Positions 59,364-64,000 of a stretch of DNA of 64,000 nt are shown one piece after another (the first letter of the stretch is position 1; each line of letters starts with the position of its first letter). The DNA comes from Cladopsammia gracilis (lineage: Eukaryota; Cnidaria; Anthozoa; Scleractinia; Dendrophylliidae), in NCBI GenBank assembly GCA_022457155.1, contig JAJGOT010000340.1, positions 615,501 to 679,500 on the forward strand, written 5' to 3'. The notes beneath the pieces were generated by a model that did no database searches, was not told the origin of the DNA, and saw only the letters and a program-made list of their open reading frames with translations. A program made the translations under genes and the position numbers.

Positions 59364-61129
59364 TCATGAGAAGCATGTCATGAATGTTAAAACGCATGCA
59401 GGTGCATGCACGGGTGTTGAAATTACTGTATTCGTTACTTTCAGTTTTTAAATTATTAACAGGCTTGGTTTGTTTGAACGCCTTCGTGATCGACTTATTT
59501 AGGTTAACAATAAGCTGACTTTCAGTTGCACGGGCTTTTAATATCAGATATACGGACGCGTGGGATTAACTATGTGGTTAGGTAATGGCAAGGAAAATTT
59601 TAGCATTGTGACGTTAGGGCCATTTATACGCAGAAAATAAGTCGATTTTTATCTAAGACGCACCTTAAAATGAGTTTACAAGTTATCGGACAAATTACAC
59701 AAAATTGCGTTTTTGCTTATTCAACTTGTTCTCACATTTTTTGAAAGCCGAGCAACCTATTTTCTCTTGCACAAATAGCTATTATTTTTGGTTTTAATTT
59801 GGTTGTTTTGGCGCAAGCTTCAGTGAAGTAGAAATGACAATATGAAGTAAGTAAATCCCCCCTGGCTGATTTAGCATTATTTTAAATCTAATTTTATCAT
59901 CCCAGAAACACACTTAGAAAAAGAAAAATGGAAGCCGACTTATAATTGCATGAATGTCTGAATTAGAATTTATTAACATGAATCGGCGGTGTGTTGTATT
60001 CTTCATTGCTTTTTTGGCGTGATCACACACCCGCCCTCTTTTTTATTTCCTAACAACGAAAAAAATGCAACCATAACCATAACTTCGCCCTCTTCCGTTG
60101 TTAATTAAAATAAGCATTGTCATAAGGGTTTTGACCTCTAATACAGTGTCTTTACTTATTTACAAAATAGTGCATGCTAAAACACCGTACCAAGAGAAAG
60201 AAATCGTCCGTTTCTTGAAAGCGGAACAAATCATGGTCTGTTGTAGCCCATATTGGAAACGCAGATGTGAGAACTTGAAAAATGTTAGCCGACTAACCTT
60301 TTTCAAATTGCATCTCATTCAACTGAACCCAGCTCGTGTATGAATAGGCACTCCTCTAGCTACAGTTGTGGTACACTAGGGTAGTATAATTTGTCACAAA
60401 ACTAACCATTATTTTACTCTGTTTCTGTTAATAAAAAAGTAACGTTCTTTGGCTTTTGAAATTACACCAAATCCCAATAACACTGCCCCTGTAACTTCAA
60501 ATGTTCTCATGTTTTGAAAAGTATTTTCCAAGCGATGTCGTTCTCAAAAAATCTTCTAGCGAAAAAAAAAAAGCGTTTGTCTGTCATCACACGATTTTGA
60601 CTACAAGTTAACAACGCGTTTTTGTCCTTTTTGTGTGTAATTCTTCTTTTAAAAACATCTGTCATTACATTAAAGCCTTGTTACTAAAGTTTACTGTTAT
60701 GCATTATTCAGCCCTTAACCATGCATTATTCCATATGGCCGACCATTTTGTTAAAGATATGAATGATCTGAAACAAAATTTAACATATAATATGCAAAAG
60801 GTATTCAAGGTTACGTATAAAGTCAACAGCAAAGCGCTATATTTTCTATGAAAACCTCCAAAAATCATACATCACAGTAAAGGTTAGCGACTTCATAATC
60901 AATGTGTTTTTAAATAATTTTGTTGCTTTGGGACGTACATACAAACTATCCAACCAAGGTTAAAAGACTTCATAATCAATGTATATCCAAATATGTTTTG
61001 TAAGTTGTTTTGTCGCTATGGTAAGCACACAACAACTATCAAACCAAGGCTTAAGGATGCTTTAATCGAAATATTTGAAAAACTATATTATAACTTTTTG
61101 AACCTTTTTTTTTTCGATTAAGTAAGCAC

Positions 61130-62778
61130 GCAATAGGGTTTTCCGATTTAGCGGAAATAACGCGGAAACGGAAGGATTTTTTCCGGATATATAAGTGATA
61201 CAATTAACCGTTATATTATTACAATGAAATTCAATTCGTTCTATAGGTGTCGGCACATTCACTAAAGCGTGATATGCTTGAAGTTATTTTTGGCGGTGAA
61301 TTTGCCTGTAAAGACCTGTAAGCCCGGCGTAGCTTTTTCTCGACAGCTAGAGTTACCTTTTTGTAAACAAGGCCAAACACACGAGGATTGACCGGGCACT
61401 GCTAAATGTACTGGTATTCTTAATTTCAAAAACGTACCGTTTTTGTTTTGCTTGACAGTTTGCATAGCTGTATGTTGACTTCATTTTAGACATTTTAGGC
61501 TGCAGGCAATTTTAAATTGTGTCATGAATTTGTAGTATTGTTTCCGTTCCCGGTTTCGCGGCTTAGGTATCTCAATACCTGCCCCTGAGGATACTGAAGA
61601 AGTCGTTGCAGTCAGAGCTTTGCAGGGATGCAGATTTCTATCATATACTCGGTCGGCATTTCGAAAGTTTTTTGACTGTGGAAATAATAATTTTAATCTG
61701 GATAAGTTGTCGGTTTAGGAACTGATGCCTTGTTTTCTCGAGAGAGCGCTACTAAGGTTTTATCTAACTGTGGTCTGGTACTTGACAATGTTCTCACGGG
61801 GCAAGATAATCAAGGTGGACGTAGAAAAAAGAACGTATGAAGGTTAAATCAACTCCTTCGGAGTCGAAAGGACAGTCGCATGAAAAAAATCTTTTACGTG
61901 CAGGCTCAGCCTCACCGGGATGTGATTATTCAAGTCTCCTTTGTTAGAATGGCACAATGGAATTCAGAGTACATGTAGGAACGCTAGGAAGTAGCATTGT
62001 GTGTTCGTATACAAATGTGTACCGTATGCAAATTGCCAGGAAGTTGAAGCATAGCACGTGCAGTTCGTGCTGAAAACAAATGAAATTGAAAAAATTCGTT
62101 GCGTAAGAAAGAAATTAGCATACGAAAAAAACCGCTTTTGTCTCATACGAGCTCTGGCTCAAGGAGTCAACATTGCTTGTTGTTGTCGTACGTTTTGAGA
62201 GCCGAAAATTCTGAAGATGAAAAGAGGAACCTGCCAAACAGAGCTATTCTAAAGACAACTCGCTTAGTAAGTGGTGTATGATTTTTGCTGTTTAGCGACA
62301 GAGAATTCCTGCGATGAACTCACGTGGTTTCAGCTGAACGCAAAAATTCGACACTTGGATACTGGTTACATTATAGTCGCTTCACTTTAGTTTAGTTACG
62401 TTCCTTGTTGATATTTGCCGTTCAATGACTACTGAAAAGGGACATTAACGTTAATTTTACGCAAAAGTAAATCCACTGTGTAATGCAATCGAATTAGGCC
62501 CGGTTCAAATGTACCGAATCTAATGTAAATGAGCAAGAACAACGCAGTTTTCTCATTTGCATTAGATGCGGGCGTTCTGCCGGAGGCTCTACTATTTTTT
62601 AGTTAGAGCTGTAAGGCGTTCCTTGCAAGGTTAAGCGAGCTTCGGTGAGAAGTTTCCTGAAGTTCTTCGGTGATTTTATCACTGCGCTTTTGGGCGGCCA
62701 TTTTGGTCACCCATCCATTTCTTGTCCGCGCGAAACTCGGCTTAACTTTTCGGAGTTTTGCCGTTTTTCGCTTTCATC
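61130..62778. other. Gene-free, then LINE 5' UTR
   Basis: No supported exon. A frame at 62099-62281 ends near a strong donor (GTAAGT at 62265), but it shows no family features. From roughly 62570 the base composition turns GC-rich and leads into the LINE ORF1. Confidence 0.45.
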
Positions 62779-64000
62779 ATGTCTGGTGAGCTGGACTGCT
62801 CCCGTAGCTGTGTCGTGGCCTTTCCACCTGAGGTCTACAAGACAACCGGCGTTGATGTCATCCTTCCTGGCCTGGCTCATGTCGTCCCTGACGACATCCA
62901 GTGCATCCAGTTCCTGACGCAGGGCAAAGTTCGTCTCACCTTCGGGAGTGCGGATTCTGTCGCTGCCTTGTCGGAGAGTGGTATCAAGTACAACGGTGCC
63001 TCCCTCCCAGTCCAGTCTGCTGATCCTCGTTCGCGCCTGGTCTATCTGCGCGACTGTCCCAGTGAGGTGTCCGACGCTGCCGTGAGGGAGTTGTTGGCTC
63101 CTTTTGGGTCTGTTCGCAAAGTGGTCCAGGTGCCCCATGACGGCTACCCACGTATCTCCTCTGGTACTCGACGCGTGTCGATGTCCGTCACCAAGGACAT
63201 TCCATCCATCCTTCGTGTGGCGGGTTTTGACTGTCGAGTGTGGTACCCTGGACAGCCCTCCGTCTGTCCCATCTGTCGGAAGACTGGTCATCGCGTCAAA
63301 CAGTGTCCTGACAACGGGAAGTGCCGCCGCTGTCACCAGCCTGGTCACGTCGCCCGGCAGTGTAGGAGGGCCTGGGGTTCTGCTTCGGCGGCACCTTCGG
63401 GTTCCCCTGCTCCTGTCGACACCGAGACCGCTGACCCGTCGTTTGTGCCTGACTCCGTGGAGATGGATTCCTGCTCCGAGAGTGAGGCCTCCCTTCTGTC
63501 TGGTGACATGGACGTCGTTTGCCATGCCAACATCGTTGACGGCCCTCGTCGCACCCGGTCCATGGGCAAGCCTCAGGCCCGTCCTCGTCGTAAACGCAAG
63601 CCCCGGGGCCCCCCTCCCCAGGAGGATAGGGAAGACCGGGTTGCAGGAGAGCAACACAGTGCTCCTGCTCCTAGTCAGGGTAAAGTTCCTCCCGAGTCCA
63701 TGGCTCTCTCTCCGGAGGGGCCTGGTGCTCGTCTCCTTCACTCCCATCGTGAGGTTTGGGAGGACCGGCTTCAATGGGAGGAAGTCCGTGCCATGAAGCT
63801 CAAGTCCGAGGGTGTTGGTACCTCACAGGAGCCATCCACCACCTCTGTGCCCCTTGTGGCTACCACTCCCCCCACTGTCTCTTCTGTGCCTCTGGGTCCC
63901 CCTGAGTCTCAGGGGGCCTCTGTGGCCTGTTCTGTGTCTCAGAACACTCCGGTGCCTGGTGACACCCCTGTTCCGTCCAATGTTTCCTCGGATGGCTCCG
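62779..64000 (+). CDS. LINE ORF1 (gag-like, RRM-like and two zinc knuckles), open at window edge
   Basis: From ATG 62779 one frame stays open for 407 codons to the window end. Residues about 85-140 (RLVYLRDCPSEVSDAAVREL, LAPFGSVRKVVQV) resemble the RNA-binding RRM of LINE ORF1 proteins. Two CCHC zinc knuckles follow: CPICRKTGHRVKQC (163-176) and CRRCHQPGHVARQC (182-195). The rest is Pro/Ser-rich with a basic patch (PRRKRKPRG). ORF1 proteins coat LINE RNA and help target-primed reverse transcription. Tx1/L1-like clades have this build. The frame is GC-rich and unlike its AT-rich surroundings, and unbroken, so the insertion is probably young. ORF2 would lie beyond the edge. Long frames on the opposite strand (62707-63774) are shadows. 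Confidence 0.85.
   Translation, partial: MSGELDCSRSCVVAFPPEVYKTTGVDVILPGLAHVVPDDIQCIQFLTQGKVRLTFGSADSVAALSESGIKYNGASLPVQSADPRSRLVYLRDCPSEVSDAAVRELLAPFGSVRKVVQVPHDGYPRISSGTRRVSMSVTKDIPSILRVAGFDCRVWYPGQPSVCPICRKTGHRVKQCPDNGKCRRCHQPGHVARQCRRAWGSASAAPSGSPAPVDTETADPSFVPDSVEMDSCSESEASLLSGDMDVVCHANIVDGPRRTRSMGKPQARPRRKRKPRGPPPQEDREDRVAGEQHSAPAPSQGKVPPESMALSPEGPGARLLHSHREVWEDRLQWEEVRAMKLKSEGVGTSQEPSTTSVPLVATTPPTVSSVPLGPPESQGASVACSVSQNTPVPGDTPVPSNVSSDGS

Larger units (their letters stand above)
57700..61130. repeat. Duplication unit C, more diverged
   Basis: Same gene order as A and B: poly(A) region, tail exon, intron, signal-peptide exon, TATA box, then upstream words such as AGGCTTGGTTTGTTTGAACG and GCGGTGTGTT. 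It lacks the later upstream half of A and B. Confidence 0.8.

Noticed and set aside
62099..62281. Possible exon ending at GTAAGT 62265
   Set aside because: Good donor but no recognisable protein pattern and no partner exon.
62707..63774. 355-residue ORF on the minus strand
   Set aside because: Shadow of the GC-rich LINE ORF1 on the plus strand, which has zinc knuckles and runs further.
63104..63796. 230-residue plus-strand ORF in another frame
   Set aside because: It overlaps the ORF1 frame, is Pro/Ser/Leu-rich and has no motif.

Overview
The window looks like nuclear DNA of a cnidarian, most likely an anthozoan such as a stony coral. That assignment is inference. It rests on AT-rich, intron-bearing genes, a HEPN/NB-ARC/TPR receptor-like gene of a type expanded in corals and anemones, and a very dense load of short inverted-repeat elements. 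No rRNA, CRISPR array or bacterial-style operon was seen.

Layout. (1) 759-11765, plus strand: ten exons of a TTLL10-type tubulin polyglycylase, 5' end missing. Its introns carry a 30-bp minisatellite, a roughly 28-bp minisatellite, a tRNA-derived fold-back element and several small transposons. (2) 11766-16030: gene-free, tandem and nested inverted repeats. (3) 16030-21720: duplication unit A with a two-exon minus-strand gene for a tiny secreted precursor. (4) 21720-35600: mobile-element territory, including a decayed Ngaro/PAT-like retroelement with split direct repeats, a broken class A GPCR, a LINE fragment and two G/C-run elements. (5) 36014-39721, plus strand: an intronless 1235-residue HEPN/NB-ARC/TPR protein. 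(6) 39722-49630: repeats, an exonless relic of the duplication unit (D), and a weak two-exon candidate. (7) 49630-57190 and 57700-61130: duplication units B and C, each with another copy of the small precursor gene. (8) 62779 to the right edge: ORF1 of a LINE, open at the window end.

The main discovery candidate is the three-gene family. Each gene encodes a 72-73 residue precursor: signal peptide, then a decapeptide starting with Gln and holding two Cys, then Gly-Lys-Arg, then a 35-36 residue tail on a second exon. The predicted product is a pyroglutamate-capped, disulfide-closed, C-terminally amidated peptide, QWNCPFDWKC in copies A and B and QWTCPYDWRC in copy C. All differences between copies inside the peptide are conservative. 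Each gene has its own TATA box and poly(A) signal at matching positions. This is the expected build of a neuropeptide or peptide-hormone gene family.

The duplication also serves as a dating tool. Several transposons sit in one copy only, and the other copy shows the empty site, so target duplications can be read directly. Apart from the three precursor genes, nothing suggests that the genes here work in one pathway.
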